DNA of 64,000 nucleotides, taken from Rugosimonospora acidiphila. GTDB lineage: Bacteria > Actinomycetota > Actinomycetes > Mycobacteriales > Micromonosporaceae. The notes beneath the pieces were generated by a model, which was given only the letters and a program-made list of their open reading frames with translations, was not told the origin of the DNA and searched no databases. Shown in pieces: positions 34,479-45,564 of the stretch. The stretch spans positions 1 through 64,000 of the forward strand of contig NZ_BAABJQ010000021.1 in assembly GCF_039543385.1 (NCBI RefSeq), given 5' to 3'. The stretch's first letter is position 1; the number at the start of each line of letters is the position of its first letter. The position numbers and the translations under genes are program-made.

Positions 34479-34893
34479 CGCCACCTCCATCCATCGATGT
34501 GTACTCAGAGTGCTACATCAGCCACTCAGAGTGCGCTGTTCCGCGCCAACAGAGTTAAGGCCACTTCGATGCGGTGGCGCGATTCGCGGAGAATCAGCGG
34601 ATTCGCCGCCTCCCGGCGGCTGCGCTAGTTCGCGAGCACCACGCGGCAGGGGCGACGGCGGGCCGGCCGTCGGGCGTGGCGGAACGGGTGATCAGATCGA
34701 TCAGGAATCAAGAAGCGCTGGTCACGGCGCCGCGGTTAGCGTGAACGCCATGCGAACGACGCAGGACGGGACCGGTTGGATCATGGCCGACCCCGGCCGG
34801 GCGGCCCGATAGGCCGACTTCCGGGATCCCCGCTCGTTGATAACCGCAACCCGACACACCGGGTCGACGCGACCCGCTACAACAGGAGTGACC
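34479..34893. other. divergent intergenic region between decarboxylase and VOC genes
   Basis: 415 bases without a convincing gene. It contains the CTCAGAG-type repeats listed separately and, further right, the VOC leader. An open 23-codon frame near 34741 (MRTTQDGTGWIMADPGRAAR) has no supporting evidence. Confidence 0.5.
34503..34534. promoter_or_regulatory. paired ACTCAGAGTGC repeats upstream of the decarboxylase
   Basis: ACTCAGAGTGC occurs at 34503-34513 and 34524-34534, exactly 21 bp (two helical turns) apart. The right copy is the perfect palindrome CACTC-A-GAGTG. The position, 25-56 bases upstream of the start, fits an operator or activator site. Confidence 0.6.
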
Positions 34894-35250
34894 ATGACCG
34901 GCTCTTCCACCCAGGGAATCAAGACTGTACTGCATCCGGTGTCCGACCTGGCGGCGGCCAAGGCGGTGTACTCCGCCCTGCTCGGCGTGGCGCCGCAGAC
35001 CGACGGTCCCTATTACGTCGGGTTCGAGGCCGAGGGCCAGCACATCGGGCTGGTGCCCAATGGTGGACCGCAGGGCATGACCTCGCCGGTGGCGTACTGG
35101 CACGTGCCGGACATCGAGGCGAAGCTGGCCGAGGTGACCGCCGCCGGTGCCACGGTGAAGGAGGCCGCGCACGACGTCGGTGGTGGCCGCCTGGTGGCCG
35201 CCGTCACCGACCCCGACGGCAACGTCCTGGGCCTGGTTCAGGACCGGTGA
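34894..35250 (+). CDS. VOC family protein (glyoxalase-like)
   Basis: 118 residues from ATG 34894 after CAGGAG. A single VOC module pair: GIKTVLHPVSDLAAAKAVYS with LLGVAPQTDGPYYVGFEAEG, then SPVAYWHVPDIEAKLAEVTA and VTDPDGNVLGLVQ. The usual metal ligands are only partly present (His-x-Val, Asp), so binding rather than catalysis may be its job. It stands alone, 240 bases before the UvrA-like gene. Confidence 0.87.
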   Translation: MTGSSTQGIKTVLHPVSDLAAAKAVYSALLGVAPQTDGPYYVGFEAEGQHIGLVPNGGPQGMTSPVAYWHVPDIEAKLAEVTAAGATVKEAAHDVGGGRLVAAVTDPDGNVLGLVQDR

Positions 35251-35307
35251 GGGCCCAGAACCGCCGCGGGGCGTGAGCCGGTGCGGGCCCAGAACCGCCG
35301 CGGGGCG
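35251..35307 (+). repeat. two copies of a 23-bp sequence after the VOC gene
   Basis: GGGCCCAGAACCGCCGCGGG and three more bases recur at 35251-35273 and 35285-35307 (34-bp period) between the VOC and UvrA-like genes. No function was recognised. Confidence 0.75.
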
Positions 35308-35489
35308 AGGGCCGGTGCGGGCTCCGGGGCCGGGGCGACCGGTCCCTCGCCCGTACCGGCCCCGTCCCGCGTACGCTGTCAGCGCCGAACCGCCCCGCGC
35401 CGCGTACGGCGCCAGGCGAGCGGGCCGCCCGTGACGAGCCGACGCGCGGCGGCCGCCGGCGGTCCGCCAACAAGCCAGCTGGAGGCACC

Positions 35490-37880
<2,391 letters not shown>

Positions 37881-37911
37881 GCGCGGCCGGCGGGGGTCGC
37901 GGAAGAACCGG

Positions 37912-38907
37912 CTACGCGGCGGCGACCCGGAGCACCACCTTGCCCGCCCCCGGAGCGGTCTGGTCGGCGATCATCTGGGGTACCTCGTCGAAGCCATACA
38001 CCCTGCCCACCGGGGTGCTGATCGCCCCCTGCTCGATCATGCCGGCGAGGTGACGCCAGACGGTGGCCTCGACCGCCGGGGTGTCGTTCGGTTGGGCGAG
38101 CACGCCGATGGCGCTGACGTTGCGCAGCAGCATGTCCATCGAGTCCAGCGGCGCGGGAGCCCCGCTGGACACCCCGATCATCGCTATCCGGCCGTTGCGG
38201 GCGAGGCTCTTCATGGCCGTGGCCGCCGTCGCTCCACCCACCGGGTCGTAGATCAGGTTCACCCCGCGCCCGTCGGTGAGCTGCGAGATCCGGGCGGTCA
38301 GGTCGTCCGTGCGATAGTTCACCCCGTGGTCGGCGCCGTACCGGGCGCAGAACTCCAGCTTCTCGGGGCTGCCCGCCACCGCGATCACGGTCGCGCCCAG
38401 CGCCTTGCCGAGTTGCAGCGCCGTGGCGCCGCTGCTGCCCGCCGCACCCAGCACCAGCAGGGTCTGCCCCGCCTCGACCGGGGCGCGCTCGACGAGACCC
38501 GCGTACGCGGTGCGGAATCCGATCGGGAACCCGCCGGCCTGCTCGTCGGTCATCCGCGACGGGATGCGCATCATGGACCCTTCGCGCAGGTACACGTAGT
38601 CCGCGTACCCACCCCACCCCTCAAGGAAGGCGGTGATGCCGGTGACCTGGTCGCCCACGGCGAACCGGGAGCCGGGCGGCACCGCCACGACCTCGCCCGC
38701 GGCCTCCTCGCCGAGACCGAACGGAGGCTGCCCGAGCAGCGGGAACTGGCCGGCCACCATCATCGAGTCCGGGTACCCGGCGCCCGCGGTCCGTACCCGG
38801 ATCAGCACCTGCCCCGGGGACGGCTCGGCCCAGGTCAGCTCCTGAAGCTCAACCGCCCGTCGCGGCTCGCCGAAATTCACCACGCGCCATGCGCGACCAG
38901 AGAACAT
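37912..38907 (-). CDS. zinc-independent NADPH:quinone oxidoreductase-like MDR protein
   Basis: 331 residues. An N-terminal GroES-like domain (GQVLIRVRTAGAGYPDSMMV, GLGEEAAGEVVAV) and a Rossmann domain with LVLGAAGSSGATALQLGKAL, then VNLIYDPVGGATAATAMKSL. Structural zinc cysteines are absent, as in the quinone-oxidoreductase branch of the medium-chain dehydrogenases. It would reduce quinones or enones with NADPH. It is leftward and convergent with the UvrA-like gene (31-base gap). The efflux operon upstream is separated from it by a strong terminator, so it has its own promoter. Confidence 0.87.
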   Translation of the reverse strand: MFSGRAWRVVNFGEPRRAVELQELTWAEPSPGQVLIRVRTAGAGYPDSMMVAGQFPLLGQPPFGLGEEAAGEVVAVPPGSRFAVGDQVTGITAFLEGWGGYADYVYLREGSMMRIPSRMTDEQAGGFPIGFRTAYAGLVERAPVEAGQTLLVLGAAGSSGATALQLGKALGATVIAVAGSPEKLEFCARYGADHGVNYRTDDLTARISQLTDGRGVNLIYDPVGGATAATAMKSLARNGRIAMIGVSSGAPAPLDSMDMLLRNVSAIGVLAQPNDTPAVEATVWRHLAGMIEQGAISTPVGRVYGFDEVPQMIADQTAPGAGKVVLRVAAA

Positions 38908-39035
38908 TGCACACCCTTACCTGGAAACATGATCTTTCCCCCCTTCGTACGATACGCACGCCGGCCGGGTCCACCCATGACTTTTCCCAGGCCACGAGGG
39001 GTCGGTACGGGGAAGCTCCGATGGCGGGTGGGGAC

Positions 39036-39079
39036 AAAAAAGTACCGGTGATGCCCGTTTGAGCGGGCATCACCGGTAC
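39036..39079 (-). terminator. intrinsic terminator of the MarR-MFS operon
   Basis: Perfect 16-bp stem GTACCGGTGATGCCCG (39042-39057 with 39064-39079) and a six-base loop. On the minus strand it is followed by six T (AAAAAA at 39036-39041). It is a textbook intrinsic terminator, 17 bases after the transporter stop. Confidence 0.95.
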
Positions 39080-39095
39080 CGGTGGTCAGGCGTCG

Positions 39096-40784
39096 TCAGT
39101 GCAGCAGGGCGTCGTCGTTCGCGAACTCGACCTGCTCCGACTCCTCGATCTTGCCGGCTTCCGCCTGGGCGCGGGCCTGGTTGCCGGACATCAGCCGCAG
39201 CGGTACCTCCTTGAGGAAGACCGACAGGATGACCGCGCCGATCAGCAGGATGGCGGTGACGAGGAACACGATGTCCCCGGCCGAGGAGAACCCGGCGAAG
39301 AACGGGTGGGTCAGGGGCCTGACCAGCCCACTCAGGAACGAGGTGTCATTCAGTCCGCCGCCCAGGTGCTGCTGCAGGGAGGCGACCTGGTCGGGGTGCG
39401 CCTTGGCGGCGGCCAGGTAGGACGGGTCGTGCGCGGCCTTGGTGTAGTTCTGGCCGATCTTGGTGCCCGCCAGGGAGAACAGGATGGACAGGAAGATCGC
39501 GGTGCCGAGCGTGCCGCCGACGGACCGGAAGAACGTGGAGGCGGCCGAGGCGACACCCATGTCCTTCGGGGGAACCGCGTTCTGCATGGCCAGCACGAGG
39601 CTCTGCATGTTCAGGCCGAGGCCGACACCGAAGATGACCATGTAGATGTCGGTCTGCCACAGGGCCGTATCGGCGCTGACCTGGACCATCAGGGCCATGC
39701 CGATGACCATGAGCACGGAGCCGACGACGGGGTAGATCTTGTAGCGACCGGTGCGGGAGATCATTCGACCCGCGCCGAGCGAGGCCACCATCATGCCGGC
39801 CACCAGCGGCAGCAGCAGCAGACCGGACTTGGTCGGCGAGGCGCCCTTGACGATCTGCAGGTACAGCGGGATCACCGACAGCCCACCGAACATGGCCATA
39901 CCGATGACGGCGGCCTGCGCCGAGGCGACCGAGAAGGTGCGGCTGCGGAAAAGTCGCAGCGGCAGCAGGGCGTCGTCGCCCATGCGGTGCTGGATCCAGA
40001 TGAACGAGGCCAGTCCAGCGGCGCCGATCACGTAGCAGGCGAAGGAACTGATCGAGGCCCAGCCCCACTCCTGGCCCTGCTCGGCGACGATCAGCAACGG
40101 CACCAGGCCGATGGCGAGGGTGGCCGAGCCGTACCAGTCGATGCGCCGCTCGCGGCGTACGTGGTCGATGCGCAGCACCCTGGCGATCACCACGAGGGCG
40201 ATGGCGGCGATCGGGACGTTGATGTAGAAGATCCAGCGCCACCCGGCGGTGCCGAGGAAGCTGTCAGTGCCGGACAGCAGCCCGCCCAGCACCGGGCCGA
40301 GGACCGAGGCGCTGGCGAAGACGGCCATCATGTAGCCCTGGTAGCGAGCCCGCTCCCGCGGCGGAATGATGTCGCCGATGATCGCCAGTGCCAGCGGCAT
40401 GATGCCGCCGGCGCCGATGCCCTGGAAGGCGCGGAACGCGGCCAGCTCGTACATGGATTGGGCCAGGCCGCACAGCGCGGAACCGACCACGAAGATGACG
40501 ATGGCGTACATGAACAGTCGCTTGCGGCCGTAAATGTCCGACAGCTTGCCGAACAGCGGAGCTGCGATCGTTGAGGTGATCAGGAACGCGGTCGTGACCC
40601 AGGCCTGGGCCGACAGGTTGTCGAGATCATTCCCGATGGTCTTGATCGCGGTAGAGACGATCGTCTGATCCAGGGCGGCGAGGAACATACCCATCACCAG
40701 GCCCGACAGGATCGTCAGGATCTGACGGTGGGTTAACACACCGTCCGATGGAGCGACGGCCGGACGTTGTGCGGTGCTGGTCAT
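39096..40784 (-). CDS. MFS drug efflux transporter, DHA2 (EmrB/QacA) type
   Basis: 562 residues with about 14 membrane helices. The family marks are MGMFLAALDQTIVSTAIKTI in helix 1, LFGKLSDIYGRKRLF in loop 2-3, FRAFQGIGAGGIMPLALAII and a VLGPVLGGLLSG motif C. A long extracellular loop before the last helices (KAHPDQVASLQQHLGGGLND) and a polar C-terminal tail are typical. It exports drugs by proton antiport. ATG 40784 overlaps the MarR stop (ATGA); frames extending to 41396 lie inside that gene. It is regulated with, and by, the MarR protein. Confidence 0.94.
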   Translation of the reverse strand: MTSTAQRPAVAPSDGVLTHRQILTILSGLVMGMFLAALDQTIVSTAIKTIGNDLDNLSAQAWVTTAFLITSTIAAPLFGKLSDIYGRKRLFMYAIVIFVVGSALCGLAQSMYELAAFRAFQGIGAGGIMPLALAIIGDIIPPRERARYQGYMMAVFASASVLGPVLGGLLSGTDSFLGTAGWRWIFYINVPIAAIALVVIARVLRIDHVRRERRIDWYGSATLAIGLVPLLIVAEQGQEWGWASISSFACYVIGAAGLASFIWIQHRMGDDALLPLRLFRSRTFSVASAQAAVIGMAMFGGLSVIPLYLQIVKGASPTKSGLLLLPLVAGMMVASLGAGRMISRTGRYKIYPVVGSVLMVIGMALMVQVSADTALWQTDIYMVIFGVGLGLNMQSLVLAMQNAVPPKDMGVASAASTFFRSVGGTLGTAIFLSILFSLAGTKIGQNYTKAAHDPSYLAAAKAHPDQVASLQQHLGGGLNDTSFLSGLVRPLTHPFFAGFSSAGDIVFLVTAILLIGAVILSVFLKEVPLRLMSGNQARAQAEAGKIEESEQVEFANDDALLH

Positions 40785-41362
40785 ACGATGGCGCCTTCCG
40801 GATCGGGGGATTCGGTGGGATGGCCCGGAATAGGCCCGGCCATCCATGCGGTGTGGGTGTGGTCGTAGGCGGCGGTGAACCGCTGCAGCAGTCGGGCGAA
40901 CTGGTCCAGTTCCTGGGGGTCCCAGCCGTCCAGCACCTGGGCGAAGAACGCCGCCCTGGCCTGGCCGTGCTCGGACAGGACCGCCTGGCCCGCCTCGGTG
41001 ACCGCCAACAGGCTGGCGCGTCCGTCGACCGGGTCGGCGCGGCGCTCCAGCAGCCCGCCGGCCACCAGTGCGGCCGTCTGGCGGCTGACCGTCGACAGGT
41101 CCGAGTGCACGCTGACCGCCAGCGCGCTGGCCCGGATCGGACCCTCGGCGGCCACCGTGCGCAGCAGGACCTGAGTCACCGACTCGACGTCGTTGCCGGT
41201 CGCGGCGAGCAGCCGGGCCTTGGCCCGGCGAACCGTCCGCAACAGGTCGACAACGGAGTCCGCGACCCCGGCCACACTCGAGCTGTCCGCCCAGTCCAGT
41301 TGGCCACACTGGAGCGGTTCGGCCGAGTCTGGTTCTGCGATCGCCGACGCGGGATCGACCAT
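40781..41362 (-). CDS. MarR family regulator of the efflux operon
   Basis: 193 residues from ATG 41362, which has GAGGGG at good spacing; a frame open to 41479 would cross the promoter. The winged-helix part is VTQVLLRTVAAEGPIRASAL, HSDLSTVSRQTAALVAGGLL and wing ERRADPVDGRASLLAVTEAG. First gene of a two-gene operon with the DHA2 transporter, the standard arrangement for ligand-relieved self-repression. The palindrome CAACTAGTTG lies 32 bases upstream of the start. Confidence 0.92.
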   Translation of the reverse strand: MVDPASAIAEPDSAEPLQCGQLDWADSSSVAGVADSVVDLLRTVRRAKARLLAATGNDVESVTQVLLRTVAAEGPIRASALAVSVHSDLSTVSRQTAALVAGGLLERRADPVDGRASLLAVTEAGQAVLSEHGQARAAFFAQVLDGWDPQELDQFARLLQRFTAAYDHTHTAWMAGPIPGHPTESPDPEGAIV

Positions 41363-41393
41363 CAGGCCCCTCACCCCACTTAATTGTAGTGTC

Positions 41394-41403
41394 CAACTAG
41401 TTG
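41394..41403. promoter_or_regulatory. MarR operator candidate CAACTAGTTG
   Basis: A perfect 10-bp AT-centred palindrome. TAATTGTAGTG lies on its left, in an AT-rich island of the MarR-MFS promoter. This is the kind of site bound by MarR proteins of such operons. Confidence 0.65.
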
Positions 41404-42064
41404 CCGTGTACAAGCATCCAGCAGATGCCACCACGGCGGCAAGTTCGCGGGGCGTGACGCGGATGACACCGACTGGCACCCCCTACCCGGAATGACCCCG
41501 TCTTACCGGTCCGGCGAAACCAGGATCGACGGCTCGGCGACGGGTGCCGGTCTGTCCCGGCTGCCCGCGCCGGCTGCGATCTTGGGGGTCCGGCGATCGT
41601 CCCGGCCGGACGGCGGTCGCGCGGCGGGGGACGGGCGCGATCGGTGGTGACCGGGATCACCACCCGGCGATCCGCGCCGCGCTCACCGGAGCGGTGGTCG
41701 GCTCCCGTTACTGGGGTAGCGGTGGTCGAGGTCCGGGGTGGTTGACGGGTGGCCAGGCGACACTCCGCGTACCTCCTCCCGGCTCGGTGGTGCCTACGAG
41801 GTCCACTGTGGACGTACCTGGGTGGTGCGGCACCGGGTCGGAATCCGCCAACCGGGGCCGCCGTGAGGCAGGCCCGAAGCGGCGGCCGCCTGTGACCCCG
41901 GCCACAGGCGGCCGGTCGGGCTCACCCGGGTGCCGGGGTTCGGCGACGCTGCGGCGCGCGGCGACCATTGCCAGGTAGTGTGCCGAATCGGGCGGGCCGC
42001 CGCCCGAGGTGAATGTACGGGGAGACAAAGACCCCTCCCCGGCCCGATAGGAGAAGGAGCCCAC
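41404..42064. other. gene-poor region with one hairpin
   Basis: About 660 bases with only unlikely open frames. A hairpin with the 12-bp stem CGGCCGCCTGTG (41883-41894 with 41903-41914) stands about 150 bases before the FKBP gene. The remainder shows no recognised element apart from the FKBP ribosome site. Confidence 0.55.
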
Positions 42065-42433
42065 GTGGAGAAGCCAGAGATCGACCCGATCGAGGGTGCG
42101 CCACCGGCCGACCTCGTCATCGAGGACATCACCGTCGGCGAGGGCGAGGAGGCCCGGCCCGGGCAGCAGGCGACCGTGCACTACGTCGGCGTCGCGCACT
42201 CCACCGGCGAGGAGTTCGACGCCTCGTGGAACCGGGGCTCACCGTTCGCGTTCCCGCTGGGCGGCGGGCGGGTCATCGCCGGCTGGGACCGCGGTGTGGT
42301 CGGCATGCGGGTCGGGGGCCGGCGCAGGCTGGTCATCCCGCCGCACCTGGGGTACGGCAACCGCGGGGCCGGCGGCGCGATCAAGCCGGGCGAGACGTTG
42401 ATCTTCGTGGTCGACCTGATCGGCGTCCGGTAG
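42065..42433 (+). CDS. FKBP-type peptidyl-prolyl isomerase
   Basis: 122 residues from GTG 42065, six bases after AGGAG. A single cytoplasmic FKBP domain: ATVHYVGVAHSTGEEFDASW, GSPFAFPLGGGRVIAGWDRG, VVGMRVGGRRRLVIPPHLGY, then GNRGAGGAIKPGETLIFVVD. The active-site aromatic and Asp residues (Tyr, FDASW, VIAGWD, IPPHLGYG) are conserved, so it should be active and FK506-sensitive. It is a single gene with a repeated hairpin structure after the stop. Confidence 0.94.
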   Translation: MEKPEIDPIEGAPPADLVIEDITVGEGEEARPGQQATVHYVGVAHSTGEEFDASWNRGSPFAFPLGGGRVIAGWDRGVVGMRVGGRRRLVIPPHLGYGNRGAGGAIKPGETLIFVVDLIGVR

Positions 42434-42443
42434 CCCCGGGCTC

Positions 42444-42534
42444 GCTGAGCCACCGCGCCGCTGAGCCACCGCGCCGCTGAGCCACCGCGCCGCTGAGCGC
42501 TGGGGCGGCGCTCCGGTCGCCGCGGTGGCTCAGC
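42444..42534 (+). terminator. hairpin with three alternative 5' arms after the FKBP gene
   Basis: GCTGAGCCACCGCGCC is repeated three times in tandem (42444-42491). CGCGGTGGCTCAGC at 42521-42534 is the exact complement of its first 14 bases. Any of the three copies can pair with the single 3' arm, giving stems of 14 bp with loops of different size. Confidence 0.75.
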
Positions 42535-42898
42535 CGGGCTTGCGGTACGCGGCGGCGGATCGCCCGGCTCCCGGTATCGCAGCGGCGTACCCCTGGGGGC
42601 CGCGCGGTCGCGCCGCCCGCCGAGAGGTCGGCGCGGTGAACGGACATCCCGCGTCGTAGCGAGGCATCCTTCCCGATCCTCCACAATGGACACATCCGGC
42701 ACTGCCGTCCCGTCGACGGCCGGTGACCAGGCGCGCGGCGACACCATGAGGCTCCGCGGGTCGCCGATCGCGAGGCTCGGCGTGTCGCCGAGCATGCCCA
42801 CCGTGGCATCGCCGTGCGACCGGATCGTCGCGCTGCGCCACCACCGCGTAGCAATCAACAATCATCTATGGATCCCTTGCGGGCCAACTCTTCATAAA
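42535..42898. other. leader region before the galactonate-type operon, no gene supported
   Basis: Open frames on both strands look non-coding. The right end becomes AT-rich (CTTCATAAAACATGAATCATG), consistent with a promoter and operator for the downstream operon. Confidence 0.5.
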
Positions 42899-42911
42899 AC
42901 ATGAATCATGT
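42899..42911. promoter_or_regulatory. palindrome ACATGAATCATGT before the catabolic operon
   Basis: A perfect 13-bp inverted repeat (ACATGA-A-TCATGT), 41 bases upstream of the SDR gene and beside CATAAAA. It could be the binding site of the FadR-type regulator encoded at 49947-50684. Confidence 0.5.
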
Positions 42912-42951
42912 CGTAGGCTTTGGGCCGGCCGCGTGAGATCAACAGGGGAGC

Positions 42952-43728
42952 ATGGTGCCCGATCAGGGAAGTTTCCGATCGCCCACCGGCAGGTTTGTCG
43001 GACGCGGCGCACTGGTCACCGCCGGCGCGGCGGGCATCGGCGAGGCGGTCGTCCGGCGGCTGCACGCCGAGGGCGCCACCGTGGTGGTCGCCGACGTCGA
43101 CGCCGTGGCGGGCGCGGCGCTCGCCGCCGAGCTGGGCGAGCGCGCCGCGTTCGTGGCCTGCGACGTTTCCCGGCAAGAGGACTGGGCGGGGGCGGTTGAC
43201 GCCGCGCGTGCCCTCGGCGGCGGCATCGACGTGCTGGTCAGCAATGCCGCGTTCCAACCCGCCGGGGCGGCCCACGAGCTGAGCCCGCTGCTGTGGGCGC
43301 GCGCCATCGAGGTCGGTCTGACCGGCGCCTACCTGGGCCTGCGCGCCTGCCTGGCGGACCTGCTGGAGCGTGGCGGGTCGATGGTGTTGACGTCCTCGGT
43401 GCATGCCCTGTTCGGGCTGCCGGGCAACCCGGCCTACGCGAGCGTGAAGGGCGCGCTGACCGCGCTGGGCCGCCAGCTCGCCGTCGAGTACGGCCCCGCG
43501 ATGCGGGTGAACACGGTGCTGCCGGGCCCGATTCTCACCCGGGCCTGGGACGGCATCGACGAGAACCTGCGTCGGGCCAGCGTCGAGGAGACCGTGTTGA
43601 AGCGCTTCGGCCGGCCGGACGAGGTGGCCGCCGCGATCGCCTTCCTGGCCAGCGGCGACGCGAGTTTCATCACCGGAGCCTCGCTCGTCATCGACGGTGG
43701 CTGGAGCATCACCAAGGCCTCGGCGTAG
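42952..43728 (+). CDS. SDR family oxidoreductase (probable sugar dehydrogenase)
   Basis: 258 residues of the classical short-chain dehydrogenase fold. Cofactor loop ALVTAGAAGIGEAVVRRL, VLVSNAAFQPAG, catalytic Ser in VLTSSVHALFG, Tyr and Lys in PAYASVKGALTAL, and the DGGWS end. The loop has TAGAAGIG in place of TGGxxGIG. ATG 42952 or GTG 42955 follows AGGGGAG. As the first gene of an operon with galactonate dehydratase, aldolase and kinase, it probably oxidises a sugar such as galactose (or a related aldose) to its lactone. The exact sugar is inferred. Confidence 0.85.
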   Translation: MVPDQGSFRSPTGRFVGRGALVTAGAAGIGEAVVRRLHAEGATVVVADVDAVAGAALAAELGERAAFVACDVSRQEDWAGAVDAARALGGGIDVLVSNAAFQPAGAAHELSPLLWARAIEVGLTGAYLGLRACLADLLERGGSMVLTSSVHALFGLPGNPAYASVKGALTALGRQLAVEYGPAMRVNTVLPGPILTRAWDGIDENLRRASVEETVLKRFGRPDEVAAAIAFLASGDASFITGASLVIDGGWSITKASA

Positions 43729-43771
43729 GCCGGGCACAGAGGTCGGCGTAGGCCGGGCAGACAAGGAAGCC

Positions 43772-44911
43772 ATGAAAATCACCAAGGTCGAGACCTTCCA
43801 GATCGCGCCGCGTTGGCTGTTCTGCAAGGTCTCCACGGACGAGGGCGTCTCCGGGTGGGGCGAGCCGCTGGTCGAGGGGCGCGCGGCCACCACCAGGACG
43901 GCGGTGCACGAACTGGCCGACCTGTTGCTGGGCGCCAACCCGCTGCACCTCGAGGACTGCTGGCAGCTGATGACGAAGGCCGGCTTCTACCGGGGCGGGC
44001 CCGTGCTGTCCAGCGCGGTGGCCGGGCTCGACCAGGCGCTCTGGGACATCACGGGGAAGGTCCGCGGCGCGCCGGTCCACGAACTGCTCGGCGGCCCGGT
44101 CCGCGACCGGGTGCGGATGTACAACTGGGTGGGCGGCGACGAGCCGGCGCAGCTGGCCGAGTCAATCACGGCGCAGGTGGAGCGCGGGTTCACCGCCCTC
44201 AAGATGAATGCCACCGGCCGGTTCCGCCGCCTGTCCAACCGCGCCGAGGTGGCGGCCGTACTGGAGCGGGTGGAGCTCGCCCGCGGCCTGCTCGGTGACG
44301 AACGGGATCTGGCGCTGGACTTCCACGGCCGGGTCTCGATGGCCGACGCGGCCAGGCTCATCCCGTTGCTGGAGCCGTACCATCCCCTGTTCGTCGAGGA
44401 GCCGGTGCTGCCCGAGTACCTCGGCCTGATCGGGCGGCTGGTCGGGCCGGTGCCGTTGGCGACGGGGGAGCGCCTGTACTCGCGGGCCGAGTTCCTTCCG
44501 GTGCTGAACAACGGAATCTCGGTGGTGCAGCCGGACCTGTCGCACGCGGGCGGGATTTCGGAGGTGCGCCGGATCGCCGCGCTGGCCGAGATGTTCGACG
44601 TTCCGCTGGCGCCGCACTGCCCGCTGGGGCCGATCGCGCTCGCCGCGTGCCTGCAGATCGCCTTCGCCACGCCGAATTTCCTGATTCAGGAGCAGAGCCT
44701 GGGCATCCACTACAACGTCGGCAACGACCTGCTCGACTACCTGGTGGATCCCGGCGTGTTCCGGTATGTCGACGGGCACATCGAGCGCCTGACCGGCCCC
44801 GGACTCGGCATCGACATCGACGAGGACGCGGTGCGCCGGGCCGACGAACTGGGCGGAGACTGGCACTCGCCGGTGTGGCGGCACACCGACGGATCGCTGG
44901 CGGAGTGGTGA
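43772..44911 (+). CDS. dgoD: D-galactonate dehydratase (enolase superfamily)
   Basis: 379 residues from ATG 43772 after AAGGAAG. It starts with MKITKVETFQIAPRWLFCKV. Metal ligands and acid/base residues are in place: Asp and His in LALDFHGRV, Glu in VEEPVLPE, Glu in ATGERLYSR and His in LAPHCPLGPIALAACLQ. This is the pattern of GalD/DgoD, which converts D-galactonate to 2-keto-3-deoxygalactonate. It is followed with overlap by the matching aldolase and then a PfkB kinase, giving a De Ley-Doudoroff pathway. Its stop overlaps the aldolase start. Confidence 0.93.
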   Translation: MKITKVETFQIAPRWLFCKVSTDEGVSGWGEPLVEGRAATTRTAVHELADLLLGANPLHLEDCWQLMTKAGFYRGGPVLSSAVAGLDQALWDITGKVRGAPVHELLGGPVRDRVRMYNWVGGDEPAQLAESITAQVERGFTALKMNATGRFRRLSNRAEVAAVLERVELARGLLGDERDLALDFHGRVSMADAARLIPLLEPYHPLFVEEPVLPEYLGLIGRLVGPVPLATGERLYSRAEFLPVLNNGISVVQPDLSHAGGISEVRRIAALAEMFDVPLAPHCPLGPIALAACLQIAFATPNFLIQEQSLGIHYNVGNDLLDYLVDPGVFRYVDGHIERLTGPGLGIDIDEDAVRRADELGGDWHSPVWRHTDGSLAEW

Positions 44912-45564
44912 CCGGGATGTCCACTGTGGAACTACGCCGGCTACTGGTCGAGCACCGGCTGATCGGCATCCTGCGCGGCGACGACCACGAGGCCGCGTTG
45001 CGCAGCATCCAGACCGTCGCCCGGGCCGGAATCTCCCTCATCGAGGTCTCGTTGACCGGCCGGGACGCGCTGGCTCTCATCGCCCGCGCCCGCCGGGAAC
45101 TTGGCGACGAGGTGCTGGTCGGCGCCGGTACCGTGCTGACCGCCGACGAGGCCGAGGGTGCGGTGGCCGCCGGCGCGGCGTTCGCCCTGACCCCGGCGCT
45201 CGGGCCGGGCGTCGACGCCTGCGTCGCGTTGGGGCTGCCGGTGGTGGCCGGCGCGTACACGCCCTCCGAGGTGGTGGGGGCCGGGCTGGCCGGGGCGGCC
45301 GCGGTCAAGCTCTTCCCTGCCTCGCAGGGCGGCGTGGACTACCTGCGGGCGCTGCGCGCGCCGTTCCCGCACGTGGACTTCGTGCCGGTCGGCGGCGTCG
45401 CGGCCGAGCACACCACCGAGTACCTGGCCGCCGGTGCCGTGGCGGTGGGTGTCGGCGGTCCACTGTTCGGGGACGCCCTGCGCGGCGGGGACCAGGTGGC
45501 CCTCGCCCAGCGCGCGCGGGCGTTCCGGCGGGCAGCCGGGTTCGACGAGGCAGTCAATGGCTGA
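44908..45564 (+). CDS. dgoA: 2-dehydro-3-deoxy-6-phosphogalactonate aldolase
   Basis: 218 residues of the KDPG/KHG class I aldolase family. GTG 44908 overlaps the dgoD stop (GTGA); ATG 44917 is an alternative. Motifs: RLIGILRGDDHEAALRSIQT, ISLIEVSLTG with catalytic Glu, VGAGTVLTADEAEGAVAAGA, then the Schiff-base lysine in AAVKLFPASQGGVDYLRALR and FVPVGGVAAEH. It splits 2-keto-3-deoxy-6-phosphogalactonate into pyruvate and glyceraldehyde 3-phosphate. Its position directly after dgoD supports the galactonate assignment over the glucose version. Confidence 0.93.
   Translation: MTGMSTVELRRLLVEHRLIGILRGDDHEAALRSIQTVARAGISLIEVSLTGRDALALIARARRELGDEVLVGAGTVLTADEAEGAVAAGAAFALTPALGPGVDACVALGLPVVAGAYTPSEVVGAGLAGAAAVKLFPASQGGVDYLRALRAPFPHVDFVPVGGVAAEHTTEYLAAGAVAVGVGGPLFGDALRGGDQVALAQRARAFRRAAGFDEAVNG

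Noticed and set aside
34741..34812. Possible 20-24 residue peptide containing MRTTQDGTGWIMADPGRAAR
   Set aside because: No ribosome site, no partner gene and no family recognised.
42181..42861. Minus-strand frame opposite FKBP and its downstream region
   Set aside because: Overlaps a firm FKBP gene; no recognisable protein family.
42686..42904. 72-codon plus-strand frame before the SDR gene
   Set aside because: No ribosome site; the sequence ends in the promoter-like region and shows no known motif.
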